Assembly (NCBI GenBank): GCA_963802575.1
Contig: CAWDJF010000003.1
Location: forward strand, 226,039 to 290,038
Direction of reading: 5' to 3'
Source: DATFTE01 sp963802575
GTDB lineage: Bacteria > Acidobacteriota > Terriglobia > Terriglobales > Acidobacteriaceae
Length of the DNA: 64,000 bases
The position numbers and the translations under genes were made by a program. Shown here in pieces: positions 25,540 to 33,867 of the stretch (the stretch's first letter is position 1; each line of letters opens with the position of its first letter). The notes under the pieces were generated by a model. The model searched no databases and was not told where the DNA came from. It was given only the letters and a program-made list of their open reading frames with translations.

Positions 25540-25923
25540 ATGGCAAGCATGGTAGAAGGACCGAACAAAACCGCGACGACCACGCCCGCTAAGGGCGTCC
25601 AGGTCACCTCAAAAGCAATCGCGAAGATCAAAGTCGCGATGGCGAAAGAGGGCATTTCGCCCGAGCAGGGTGGATTGCGCCTGGGCGTGCAGGGCGGAGG
25701 CTGTTCCGGGCTGAGTTACAACATCCGCTTCGACACTCAGCCGCGGGAGCGTGACCGCATCTTCCAGTATGAAGATGTGCGCGTCTTCGTCGATCCCAAA
25801 TCGTTCATCTACCTGCACGGCATGACGCTCGATTACCAGGAGACGCTGATGCAGCAGGGCTTCGTGTTCGTGAATCCGAACGCCTCGAAGTCCTGCGGTT
25901 GCGGCACCTCGTTCTCGGGTTGA
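25540..25923 (+). CDS. iscA: A-type Fe-S carrier (IscA/ErpA family)
   Basis: 127 residues. Three conserved cysteines: C55 in QGGGCSGLSYNI, and C119 and C121 in KSCGCGTSF. Its roughly 15-residue N-terminal extension is rich in Thr and Ala. It carries clusters from IscU to target proteins. It lies between iscU and hscB as in proteobacterial isc operons. IscA and ErpA cannot be told apart by sequence inspection; the operon position favours IscA. Confidence 0.93.
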   Translation: MASMVEGPNKTATTTPAKGVQVTSKAIAKIKVAMAKEGISPEQGGLRLGVQGGGCSGLSYNIRFDTQPRERDRIFQYEDVRVFVDPKSFIYLHGMTLDYQETLMQQGFVFVNPNASKSCGCGTSFSG

Positions 25924-25997
25924 TCGTGCAGCGCTAACCCGGCTCTTCCCGCCACGGTGCCACTTTCTGATTCGATTTTGTGCGTTGAGTGTGTCTT

Positions 25998-26729
25998 ATG
26001 ACAAATGGCAATGCAGTACAGGTTCAGGGAACGCCCACGCAGGAATGCTGGTCGTGCGGAGACATGCGCGCGGCTCACTTCTGCAGCGCGTGCGGAAAAG
26101 TTCAGCCGCCGCTTCCGGTGGACTATTTCACATTTTTCGGACTGCCGCGGAAATTGAACCTGGACGCCGTTGTACTCGAGAAAGAATTTTACGAACTCAG
26201 CCGCGGCCTGCATCCGGACCTGAATGTGCTGCAAGACAAGCGCGAGCAGGACTGGAGCCTCGAACAGACCTCCATGCTCAACGACGCCTACCGCGCGCTG
26301 AAAGATCCGATCAAGCGCACGCAATATCTGCTGCGCCTCGAAGGCATCGAGCTTGAAGAACAATCGAAGTCGGCCACCGAGAAGGCGCGCGCGACGGGCG
26401 AAATCAAGAAGCAGGTGGTGCCTCCCGATCTGCTTGAAGAGGTGTTCGAGATCAACATGCACTTAGAGGAGCTGCGCGCGCAAAAGAAGCTGGGCGAAGA
26501 CGATCCCGCCCTGCTCGAAGAGGTTGGCAAGATAAAACTGCAGCTCGAAGCAAAGCAGGAATCACTACTCGAGGAACTCAAAGGCTACTGGCACGAGTGG
26601 GACAAGGCTGTGGATGCCGGGAGCGAAGAAGATCGTAAAAAGATTCTCGCAAAGATGGTGGACCTGCTGAACCGCAGAAACTACATCCGGAATTTGGTTC
26701 GCGACGTAAGCGAGGCGATGGGAGAGTAA
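25998..26729 (+). CDS. hscB: Co-chaperone HscB with N-terminal tetracysteine domain
   Basis: 243 residues from ATG 25998 (GTG 25989 also possible). It brings IscU to HscA. Residues 17-32 hold CWSC and CSAC, a zinc-ribbon-like metal site absent from E. coli HscB but present in the human protein. The J domain follows (VDYFTFFGLPRKLNLD) with HPD at 72-74. The C-terminal three-helix IscU-binding domain contains long charged stretches such as ELRAQKKLGEDDPALLEEVG. The total is some 70 residues longer than E. coli HscB. Confidence 0.92.
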   Translation: MTNGNAVQVQGTPTQECWSCGDMRAAHFCSACGKVQPPLPVDYFTFFGLPRKLNLDAVVLEKEFYELSRGLHPDLNVLQDKREQDWSLEQTSMLNDAYRALKDPIKRTQYLLRLEGIELEEQSKSATEKARATGEIKKQVVPPDLLEEVFEINMHLEELRAQKKLGEDDPALLEEVGKIKLQLEAKQESLLEELKGYWHEWDKAVDAGSEEDRKKILAKMVDLLNRRNYIRNLVRDVSEAMGE

Positions 26730-26732
26730 GGA

Positions 26733-26818
26733 AATTTTGTAATTTGGTAATCGGGGAATTTTGCAGTTTAAACCCTGTGATCGCCAAATTACGAAATTAC
26801 CCGATTACAAGATTACAA
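26733..26818. repeat. Inverted degenerate word repeat between hscB and hscA
   Basis: The left arm contains TTTTGTAATTTGGTAATCGG; the right arm contains CCAAATTACGAAATTACCCG and ATTACAAGATTACAAAA. The block therefore combines short direct repeats (GTAAT/ATTAC words) with inversion, and ends exactly at the hscA start codon. There is no Shine-Dalgarno in it, so the hairpin could influence hscA translation. Confidence 0.7.
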
Positions 26819-26819
26819 A

Positions 26820-28721
26820 ATGGCTTCTGACCGCATTATCGGCATCGATCTGGGCACCACGAACTCACTCGTGGCGTTCATGGAATCGGAGAATCCCGTC
26901 GTCATTCCCGGCGAGGACGGACTGAATCTCGTACCCTCCGTCGTCGCATTGGACGAGCGTGAGCAGATCATCGTCGGCAATGCGGCGCGTAAATATCTCA
27001 TCGAGACACCCGAACGCGCCGTCTACTCGATCAAACGGTTGATGGGGCGCGGCAGTGAAGACATTCAGGAAGAACTCAAGCTCTTCCCTTTCCGCCTGGC
27101 AAATGATATTCAGCCAGGAGAAGTGCTACGCATCAAGCTGGGTGACAAAACGTTCACTCCTCCCGAGATCTCAGCGTTCATTTTGCGCCAGCTTAAGCGG
27201 AATGCAGAGCGGTTCTTTGGAGCGCCAGTCACGAAAGCGGTCATCACTGTGCCCGCGTACTTCAATGATGCGCAGCGCCAAGCCACCAAAGACGCGGGAC
27301 GCATTGCGGGACTCGAAGTCCTGCGCCTCGTCAACGAACCCACGGCGGCTTCCCTCGCCTACGGCCTCGACAAAAAGCAGAATGGCATCGTCGCAGTCTA
27401 CGATCTGGGCGGCGGCACTTTCGACATTTCGATCCTGAAACTGCACGACGGAATTTTTGAAGTCATCGCCACCAACGGCGATACCCACCTCGGCGGAGAC
27501 GATATCGACAACCTCCTCATCACCATCGCCCTCACGGATATTCAGGGCGATATGGGGATGGATGTCCGCCGTAATTCTGAAGCGGTCGCAAAAATTCGCA
27601 AAGCGGTGATTGAAGCGAAGATCGCGCTGTCGTCACAGCCATCCACCAAGCTCGACGTCGAGCTTTCTGACGGCAAGCATTACCAGCGCGAAATTACGCG
27701 CGAGCAGTTTGAGCAGTTGATTCAGCCGGTCATCGATCGCACAGTCGGCCCTTGCAAGCAGGCAATGAAAGATGCCGGCCTGAAGCCCGAGCAGATTGAC
27801 GAGGTCGTATTGGTCGGCGGATCGACGCGCATTCCCAAGGTGCGAACGCTGGTCGAGCAAATGTTCCATCGCCAGCCGCACACGGGACTGAATCCCGACG
27901 AAGTGGTGGCTCTGGGAGCGGCGGTACAGGCCAACATTCTTTCCGGCGGATCGGAAGCCACGCAGGACATGCTCTTGCTCGACGTCACCCCGTTGTCTTT
28001 AGGCATCGAAGTTGCCGGTGGCGTGACCGACAAGATCATCCTACGCAACTCGACGATTCCTGCTTCGGCGACGCAGTACTACACTACGCAGATCGACGGA
28101 CAAGCCAACGTTGCCATCCACGTCCTGCAGGGCGAGCGCGAACTGGCCAAAGACTGCCGCTCGCTCGCACGCTTCGATCTTCGCGGAATTCCCGGGATGC
28201 CCGCCGGCATGCCTCGCATCGAAGTGAAATTCCTGATCGACGCCAACGGCATCCTGCACGTTTCCGCGCGCGAGCAGCGCAGCGGCAAGGAATCAGAAAT
28301 CCAGGTGCAGCCCAGCTACGGCCTGACCGACGAGCAAGTCGAAGGCATGATTCTCGACTCCTTCGACTACGCGGAAGAAGATTTCCGGCAGCGCCAAGTA
28401 ATCGAGTCGCGTAACGAAGCCGACACCATCCTCGCCGCGCTCGAAAAAGGCAAGCAGAGCCCGGCTTGGGGACAGCTCACCAGCGACGAAAAGAAACAGA
28501 TCGCGAAGATGGAGAAAGCCCTGATCGCGGTGAAAGCCGAAGACGATTATCAGGCGATTCGCAAAGCCATCGACGCCTTGAACACCGGCACCATGCGGCT
28601 CGCGGAACTGATGATGGACACCGCCGTCTCGACCGCCCTGAAAGGCAAGTCGATGGATCAGGCCGACATGGGCGAAGGCCCAGCGGCAGGACATCCGATG
28701 GCCAAGGCGGATTTTAAATAA
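26820..28721 (+). CDS. hscA: Hsp70-type chaperone HscA
   Basis: 633 residues. IIGIDLGTTNSLVAFM is the phosphate-binding motif, VYDLGGGTFDISIL the second, and LVGGSTRIPKVRTLVEQ the third. The peptide-binding half begins after DVTPLSLGIEVAGGV. The ATPase drives cluster release from IscU, which here has the LPPVK recognition sequence. Its place after hscB and before fdx makes HscA more likely than DnaK. The start is at the border of a repeat and lacks a Shine-Dalgarno. Confidence 0.94.
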   Translation: MASDRIIGIDLGTTNSLVAFMESENPVVIPGEDGLNLVPSVVALDEREQIIVGNAARKYLIETPERAVYSIKRLMGRGSEDIQEELKLFPFRLANDIQPGEVLRIKLGDKTFTPPEISAFILRQLKRNAERFFGAPVTKAVITVPAYFNDAQRQATKDAGRIAGLEVLRLVNEPTAASLAYGLDKKQNGIVAVYDLGGGTFDISILKLHDGIFEVIATNGDTHLGGDDIDNLLITIALTDIQGDMGMDVRRNSEAVAKIRKAVIEAKIALSSQPSTKLDVELSDGKHYQREITREQFEQLIQPVIDRTVGPCKQAMKDAGLKPEQIDEVVLVGGSTRIPKVRTLVEQMFHRQPHTGLNPDEVVALGAAVQANILSGGSEATQDMLLLDVTPLSLGIEVAGGVTDKIILRNSTIPASATQYYTTQIDGQANVAIHVLQGERELAKDCRSLARFDLRGIPGMPAGMPRIEVKFLIDANGILHVSAREQRSGKESEIQVQPSYGLTDEQVEGMILDSFDYAEEDFRQRQVIESRNEADTILAALEKGKQSPAWGQLTSDEKKQIAKMEKALIAVKAEDDYQAIRKAIDALNTGTMRLAELMMDTAVSTALKGKSMDQADMGEGPAAGHPMAKADFK

Positions 28722-28756
28722 AGCAGGCGTCGGGCTCCAGGCTTCAGGGAGAGTTT

Positions 28757-28800
28757 TTAACTGCAGAGGTCGTCGAGAAGTGCCGCAGAGTCCGCGGAGC
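28757..28800. repeat. Degenerate GCAGAG-word repeat before fdx
   Basis: GCAGAGGTCG, CGCAGAGTCC and CGCGGAGCAG follow one another directly upstream of the ferredoxin gene, another case of slightly varied short words between genes. A further word pair (GCGTCGGGCTCCAGGCTTC) precedes it at 28728. Confidence 0.4.
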
Positions 28801-28814
28801 AGAACGGAGTCATC

Positions 28815-29228
28815 ATGGCAAACGAAAAAGATCGAAACACAGCAACCGCAACCGCCGAACCTCTGGGCGAGAACACCGTCGAAGTCACCTTCCTCCCCGA
28901 AGGCAAGACCGTCACCTTTGAGCACGGCAAGCTTCCCTACAAAGATCACGGCAAAAAAGAGTCTCTGCTCGACGTCGCCATCAATAACGGCGTCCGTCTC
29001 GATCACGCCTGCGGAGGCAATTGCGCCTGCACCACGTGCCATGTCTGGGTGAAGGAAGGCGCCGACAATCTCTCTGACATGGAAGACGATGAAGCCGACC
29101 GCCTCGACATGGCAGCCGATCTTCAATTAAACTCACGCCTCGGCTGTCAGGCGGTCATCACCAAGCCCGGAAAAGTGGTAGTCGAGATTCCCGCCTGGAA
29201 TAGGAATTACGTTTCGGAAGAGCACTAA
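28815..29228 (+). CDS. fdx: [2Fe-2S] ferredoxin of the isc system
   Basis: 137 residues. Cluster ligands C66, C72, C75 and C111 follow the C-x5-C-x2-C...C pattern of adrenodoxin-type ferredoxins (HACGGNCACTTCHVWV, later RLGCQAVI). C70 is an extra cysteine. About 20 residues at the N-terminus are additional to the usual domain. It supplies electrons for cluster assembly by IscS and IscU. It lies in the operon between hscA and iscX. Confidence 0.95.
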   Translation: MANEKDRNTATATAEPLGENTVEVTFLPEGKTVTFEHGKLPYKDHGKKESLLDVAINNGVRLDHACGGNCACTTCHVWVKEGADNLSDMEDDEADRLDMAADLQLNSRLGCQAVITKPGKVVVEIPAWNRNYVSEEH

Positions 29229-29230
29229 AA

Positions 29231-29311
29231 GAAAGCTATTGGCTTTTAGCTGTTAGCCTTTAGCTTGGACTCCAACGGCTAAGAGCTAAAAGCTAACGGC
29301 TAAGAGCTTCT
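29231..29311. repeat. Inverted degenerate TTAGC-word repeat between fdx and iscX
   Basis: The left arm has GGCTTTTAGCTGTTAGCCTT and the right arm has AACGGCTAAGAGCTAAAAGC followed by TAACGGCTAAGAGC. The words TTAGC / GCTAA recur on both sides of a short centre, so this stretch can fold into an imperfect hairpin in the isc mRNA. Confidence 0.7.
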
Positions 29312-29324
29312 TTCAGGAGCATTC

Positions 29325-29546
29325 ATGGCGCAAGAATTCACCTGGGATGATCCCGAAGATCTCGGCATCCTGCTGTGCGAAAGACATCCGGACATCGATC
29401 CCCTTGCTGTCCGCTTCACCGACCTCCATCGCTACGTCATCGAACTCGCCGAGTTCAAAGACGATCCCAAAAAGTCGAATGAAGGTAAGCTCGAAGCCAT
29501 CCAGATGGCCTGGCACGAAGAGTTTCTCGACCGCACTCAGGGGTAA
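29325..29546 (+). CDS. iscX: IscX-like protein
   Basis: 73 residues. FTWDDPEDLGILLCERHPDIDP and LHRYVIELAEF, then EAIQMAWHEE are the conserved segments of IscX (YfhJ), a small acidic protein that binds IscS and iron and modulates cluster assembly. It is the last gene of the isc operon, as in E. coli. Confidence 0.94.
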   Translation: MAQEFTWDDPEDLGILLCERHPDIDPLAVRFTDLHRYVIELAEFKDDPKKSNEGKLEAIQMAWHEEFLDRTQG

Positions 29547-29578
29547 AACACCGAGAATTTAGGTTCAACTTTTTTCCG

Positions 29579-29658
29579 GTCCCGGAGGGACCGTTGCCAA
29601 TAGCCCGGCGTTTCAACGCCGGGTTTCTGTGGATCATTGAATCCGAATCCCGTAGGGA
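29579..29658. repeat. Orphan triple-palindrome REP, same layout as the RAYT borders
   Basis: Three hairpins in order: GTCCCGGAGGGAC (29579-29591), CCCGGCGTTTCAACGCCGGG (29604-29623) and TCCCGTAGGGA (29648-29658). The order small-GTCCC, large-CCCGGC, small-GTCCC and the TAGCCCGGC context match the borders of the RAYT at 2410 and 2990, but no transposase is here. It sits after iscX and may serve as a transcription end. Confidence 0.75.
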
Positions 29659-29757
29659 CGACTGAATTGGATCATTTTACATTTTCATGACAACTGCCTG
29701 AATGCCGGCGGCCTAGCATCTCTCTGCACTGCCGGCCCCCATTCCAGGAGATTCGTC

Positions 29758-30765
29758 ATGCAGAAAACTCTGGCCTTTCTTTGTGTCCTTGCACTTGCCC
29801 GCCTCGCCTCGGCGCAAACTTATACCGTCACCGCGTTGCCGACCTTAGGCGGACCCTCGAGCCAGGCATTTGCCATCAACAGCGCAGGACAGATCTCCGG
29901 ATTCGCCAGCGTCTCTCAATCGAGCGCGCACGCCGCCATCTTCAAAGGCACGCAAACCACGGATCTCGGCACGCTCGGCGGAGAATACAGTGAAGGCTTG
30001 GCTATCAACGCCTCTGGGCAGGTCGTCGGATACTCCACGCTGGCCAGCGGTTTCTACGAGAACTTCCTCTACACCGGGGGCAAGATCACGCAATTGCCCG
30101 ACTTCGGATTCGGTGGCGGCGCAGCCACCGGCATCAACGCCTCCGGACAAGTGACGGGATGGGCCTCCACTTCCACCGCGCAAGAGCACGCCTTCCTCTA
30201 CAGCAACGGAACCGTCACCGATCTCGGCACGCTCGGCAATGGCAACCAGGCCAGTTCCGCTTCCGCAATCAACACCTCGGGACAGATCGTCGGATATGCC
30301 TACAACAACGCCGGAAACTTTCTCGCCTTCCTGTGGCAGAGCGGCGTAATGACCAGCCTGGGGACGCTGGGGGGAACCTGGAGCACAGCCGCCGCGATTA
30401 ATGACGCAGGACAGATCACGGGCACAGGCTATCTGCATGGCAACGTCGGTGCCCACGCCTTCGTCTTCGCCAACGGCAAGATGACCGACATCGATACTCA
30501 GCACAGCCAATATAGCGATGGCATGGCGATTAACAGCGCGGGTGCAATCGTCGGCCAGATGAGCATCAAGGGCGGACAAACGCTGAACTATCACGCATTC
30601 GTCATCAGCGCCGGCAAGATGGTGGATCTGAACAAGCTGATCCCCACTAACTCGGGATGGGTGCTGCAGACGGCCACAGGAATCAACGACGCCGGACAAA
30701 TCGTCGGCTACGGCACTCTCCACAAACAGCTCCGAGGATTCTTACTCACCCCTGCATCACACTAA
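29758..30765 (+). CDS. Exported HAF-repeat protein
   Basis: 335 residues with a signal peptide (MQKTLAFLCVLALARLASAQ). The rest is built from about seven repeats of 'L-G-T-L-G-G-x...A-x-x-I-N-x-x-G-Q-I-x-G' with HAF-like phenylalanines (EHAFLYSNG, GAHAFVFANG, NYHAFVISAG). This is the HAF repeat, thought to form an extracellular beta-propeller-like structure. No PEP-CTERM anchor is seen at the end. Followed by a strong terminator. The role is unknown. Confidence 0.88.
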   Translation: MQKTLAFLCVLALARLASAQTYTVTALPTLGGPSSQAFAINSAGQISGFASVSQSSAHAAIFKGTQTTDLGTLGGEYSEGLAINASGQVVGYSTLASGFYENFLYTGGKITQLPDFGFGGGAATGINASGQVTGWASTSTAQEHAFLYSNGTVTDLGTLGNGNQASSASAINTSGQIVGYAYNNAGNFLAFLWQSGVMTSLGTLGGTWSTAAAINDAGQITGTGYLHGNVGAHAFVFANGKMTDIDTQHSQYSDGMAINSAGAIVGQMSIKGGQTLNYHAFVISAGKMVDLNKLIPTNSGWVLQTATGINDAGQIVGYGTLHKQLRGFLLTPASH

Positions 30766-30786
30766 CTCTTCTCTCACAAACAAAAA

Positions 30787-30819
30787 GGGCGCGGCTCCAG
30801 TAGCCGCGCCCAATTTTTT
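30787..30819. terminator. Bidirectional terminator
   Basis: Hairpin with arms GGGCGCGGCT and AGCCGCGCCC, preceded by AAAAA and followed by AATTTTTT. It lies between the convergent HAF gene and galT and can end both. Hairpins with the same AAAAAGGGCGCG beginning occur at 40739 and 47212. Confidence 0.9.
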
Positions 30820-30831
30820 GATGGGAACGCC

Positions 30832-31872
30832 TTACCCCACGGTCGCCGGCACTGCGTCTTCCACGCTCGCTTCGCGCAGAAACTTCGCCGCTTCTTCCGG
30901 AGGCGTCGGGTTGATATAGAACCCTGTCCCCCATTCGAATCCCGCCGTCTTCGTCAGTTTGGGCATGAACTCGATGTGCCAGTGATAGTGATCGTTGGTC
31001 GGATCCTGCACTGGGGAAGTATGAATCACCAGGTTGTAAGGAGGATTGTCGAGGACGCGATCTGCTTTCATCAGCAGCGTCTTTAACGCCTTCGCCAGAT
31101 TCTCGAACATATGGGACGACGAATTTTCAAACGCCGACTCATGCTGCTTCGGCAGAATCCAAGTCTCAAACGGAAACCGCGGTGCGTAAGGCGCCAGCGT
31201 CAGAAAGTCTTCGTTCTCGGCCACCACGCGCGTGCCGGTCTCGATCTCCTGCCGGATGATGTCGCAGAACACGCACCGCTCTTTGTAGATGTAATACTGC
31301 TTTGCGCCTTCGAGCTCTTCCACCACGTAGATCGGAAGAATTGGCAGCGCAATTAGTTGCGAGTGCGCATGTTCCAAAGACGCCCCCGCCGCCTCGCCGT
31401 GATTCTTGAAAATCAGAATGTATTTAAACCGCCGGTCTTTCTTGAGATCAAGAATGCGATCGCGGAAGGTCCAAAGCACATCTTCAATCCGCTTCGGAGG
31501 CAGCGTCGCCAGGCTGGCGTTGTGGTCAGGCGTCTCAATGATGACTTCATGCGCCCCGATGCCGTTCATCTTGTCGAACATCCCCTCGGCTTGGCGGTTC
31601 AGATTGCCTTCAATGCCGAGTGCCGGAAATTTGTTAGGCACGACCCGCACGGTCCAGCCAGGGCCGTCGCGCTGCGGCACAGGGCCCCCATTGGAGTTCG
31701 GACGGTACGCCTGAATCTCCGGCGGCGTCTTGCCCTCGTTGCCATAACAGAAGGGACAGAATCCACCTTTAATCTTGACCGCGTCGCGCGCGAAGTCCGT
31801 CGGACGCTTCGCCCGGTCCGTCGAAATAATCACCCATCTTCCTACAATTGGATCTTTTCTAAGCTCAGGCAC
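30832..31872 (-). CDS. galT: Galactose-1-phosphate uridylyltransferase
   Basis: 346 residues. Second enzyme of the Leloir pathway: exchanges UMP between UDP-glucose and galactose-1-phosphate. LEHAHSQLIALPILP holds the active HxHxQ motif; CPFCYGNE and CVFCDII carry zinc-binding cysteines. The start LRKDPIVGRWVIISTDRAKR is typical of bacterial GalT. No galK or galE is nearby, so it may serve cell-surface sugars. It is followed by the terminator and has yraN 32 bp upstream. Confidence 0.95.
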   Translation of the reverse strand: MPELRKDPIVGRWVIISTDRAKRPTDFARDAVKIKGGFCPFCYGNEGKTPPEIQAYRPNSNGGPVPQRDGPGWTVRVVPNKFPALGIEGNLNRQAEGMFDKMNGIGAHEVIIETPDHNASLATLPPKRIEDVLWTFRDRILDLKKDRRFKYILIFKNHGEAAGASLEHAHSQLIALPILPIYVVEELEGAKQYYIYKERCVFCDIIRQEIETGTRVVAENEDFLTLAPYAPRFPFETWILPKQHESAFENSSSHMFENLAKALKTLLMKADRVLDNPPYNLVIHTSPVQDPTNDHYHWHIEFMPKLTKTAGFEWGTGFYINPTPPEEAAKFLREASVEDAVPATVG

Positions 31873-31904
31873 CGAGCGATATCCTTTCGAGCCGAATCCT
31901 GCTT

Positions 31905-32354
31905 CTATTGCGCCGGGAAAGCATTCTTGAACAGTTCACACTGAGGATGGCTGGTCTGACCACAATAATATACGCTCACTACATCGAAGCGCCACTGACA
32001 CTCCGCTGACAAATGACGCAGGTATTCCTGTGCTACTCCATTGAGTTGACGGCGTTTATCGCGATCCACGGCAGCTTCGGCGGGCTTCACATCGCGGGTC
32101 GTCCGCGTCTTGACCTCAATGAAACATAGAACGTCTCGGTCCCAACCGATCAGATCAATTTCTCCCCGCCGCCGCGGCGACCGGAAATTCCGCGCCACCA
32201 TCACATAACCAAGCCGGCGAAGATAGAAATAGGCATCCTCTTCCCCTCGACGCCCGGTTCGTTGATGCTGTGGAATTTCTTCTGGCGACAACGTGTGGCT
32301 CGCCAGCCAGTCCAGCGCCCGAACGGTGACGTGCGTGAGACGCCCGGAAAGCAT
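31905..32354 (-). CDS. YraN family putative endonuclease (UPF0102)
   Basis: 149 residues from ATG 32354. GRRGEEDAYFYLRRLGY, then RRGEIDLIGWDRDVLCFIEVKTR are the family motifs, with the E-x..-D-x..-ExK residues of the restriction-endonuclease-like fold. YraN proteins are common next to rnhB and ribosome-related genes, but the biological role is not settled. Here it lies between galT and an EamA transporter. Normal length for the family once an N-terminal extension is counted. Confidence 0.88.
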   Translation of the reverse strand: MLSGRLTHVTVRALDWLASHTLSPEEIPQHQRTGRRGEEDAYFYLRRLGYVMVARNFRSPRRRGEIDLIGWDRDVLCFIEVKTRTTRDVKPAEAAVDRDKRRQLNGVAQEYLRHLSAECQWRFDVVSVYYCGQTSHPQCELFKNAFPAQ

Positions 32355-32430
32355 AGGAATCCGCAGCCTACACAATGACTCTAGACGCCGCGGCGAACCC
32401 GCGATGTGACGGTCATCACGACAGGAAGAA

Positions 32431-33345
32431 CTAGCCTTCTACAGGGGCAGCCATTGGCCGGGGTAGCGAACTCGAAGGCTGGCGTCGGACGTTCACGAGG
32501 ATCACTCCAGTCAAAGCAATGGCCCCGCCGATCAGCGAGAGCGGCTTGGGGATTTCTCCGAGCCAAAGCCAGGCAATGCCGATTGCGAGCACAGGGATCA
32601 TATACAGCAAAGTCGTCATGCGTCCCGCAGGCCCGTGGGATGACACGTATGCCCAACCCACGTAGGCCATCGCTGCGGGAAAGATACCCAAATAAATCAC
32701 CGCGAGTGTGCCGCCGACCGGTGCATGATGAACTGCGCTCACCAGGCCGCGACCGAAAGGCAACATCAACAGCGTCCCCGCCCAGATGGAATAGGCGGTG
32801 AACTCCAAGGCACTGTAGCGTCCCAGAAAATGCTTTTGCAGCACCATGTAGATGGCGGAAGCCACGGCCGCCGCCAGAATGATGAGCGCCTGCACGGAAA
32901 GATGAATCCCCTGACTCTCGCCGCTCGCGATCAGAGCCACTCCTGCAAAGCTGAGAAAGACTCCATACCATCCCAACCGCGACAGCCGCTCGCGCAGCGC
33001 GATCATGGCCAGCAACGCAGTCCAAATCGGAGTCGACGCAATCAGCAGGCTGGCAGCCCCCGCAGTCACACGCGTTTCGCCATAGTTCAATGCCAGATTG
33101 TAGAAGGTGATTCCGACGGCCCCGGTTAGAACGAGCCCGGGAATATCGCGCAGGTCAGGACGGCGAAAATGCGCGAAGCCCGCGTAAATCGCCAGCACTA
33201 CCGAGGCGATCAGAAAGCGCAACACCGCAACGTGCTGGGGAGAGTAAGCTTTCAGCCCGGCACGAATCCCCGCGAAGGCCGACGCCCACAGCACCAGCGT
33301 GACCGCCAGCGCAAACCACGCACGACTTGTAAGCTTCAGATTCAA
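32431..33345 (-). CDS. EamA/DMT superfamily transporter
   Basis: 304 residues with ten predicted membrane helices in two EamA repeats (WFALAVTLVLWASAFAGIRAG at the start; LSRLGWYGVFLSFAGVALIA in the middle). The second repeat includes AMAYVGWAYVSSHGPAG. Drug/metabolite transporters of this kind export amino acids or other small molecules; the substrate cannot be told. The DinB gene is 18 bp upstream on the same strand. Confidence 0.88.
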   Translation of the reverse strand: MNLKLTSRAWFALAVTLVLWASAFAGIRAGLKAYSPQHVAVLRFLIASVVLAIYAGFAHFRRPDLRDIPGLVLTGAVGITFYNLALNYGETRVTAGAASLLIASTPIWTALLAMIALRERLSRLGWYGVFLSFAGVALIASGESQGIHLSVQALIILAAAVASAIYMVLQKHFLGRYSALEFTAYSIWAGTLLMLPFGRGLVSAVHHAPVGGTLAVIYLGIFPAAMAYVGWAYVSSHGPAGRMTTLLYMIPVLAIGIAWLWLGEIPKPLSLIGGAIALTGVILVNVRRQPSSSLPRPMAAPVEG

Positions 33346-33363
33346 GATGTTTTCTCAGCGGGA

Positions 33364-33867
33364 TCACCATGTCTCTCCGCCCTTGCGCGCCGGCCACGCG
33401 CCCAAACATTGCCGCAACATGACGATCTGACCGATGTGATAACTGTTGTGCGCCACGGTTTGCCACAACACCGCTCGCACCGTCGACGACCTGGAACCCT
33501 GCGACGAATGCAGAATCTCGACCTGAACATCCAGCAATTCAGGCACGGAGTTCGCCAGTGCAGCCAATTCTTCCAGCAACCCGGCGAAACGGGCTATTTC
33601 CGCTCTCCACTCTTCCGCGCTCGCCGGACCCACCGCCGAGGGCCAACTCTCGTTCGCATGTTCCGGATACCTGGGCCCCTCGCCGGCGATTCGTTTCAGT
33701 TCGTAGTCGATCCAGTAATTTATATGTCCCAGGATTTGCCAGATCGAATGCGGAAACCCGGGAATCTTTTTCCAAGCCAACTCCCACGAAAGATCCTCAA
33801 CTGAGGCGACGGGGTCAGCATGTGCACCATTTCCCCGGATCAACTCCTGCATGGTTGGCTCGCTCAT
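33364..33867 (-). CDS. DinB family protein
   Basis: 167 residues from the second ATG (33867). A four-helix DinB/YfiT-like domain: IWQILGHINYWIDYELKRIAG in the first half supplies one metal histidine and WQTVAHNSYHIGQIVMLRQ near the end supplies two more. Members act as thiol-dependent S-transferases or are uncharacterised. The gene start overlaps the MOSC stop (ATGA). Confidence 0.85.
   Translation of the reverse strand: MSEPTMQELIRGNGAHADPVASVEDLSWELAWKKIPGFPHSIWQILGHINYWIDYELKRIAGEGPRYPEHANESWPSAVGPASAEEWRAEIARFAGLLEELAALANSVPELLDVQVEILHSSQGSRSSTVRAVLWQTVAHNSYHIGQIVMLRQCLGAWPARKGGETW

Noticed and set aside
28293..29126. A 277-codon reverse frame over hscA and fdx
   Set aside because: Spans two well-supported genes of the isc operon on the opposite strand.
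29845..30723. A 292-codon reverse frame
   Set aside because: Mirror of the repeated HAF gene; the repeats keep the antisense frame free of stops.
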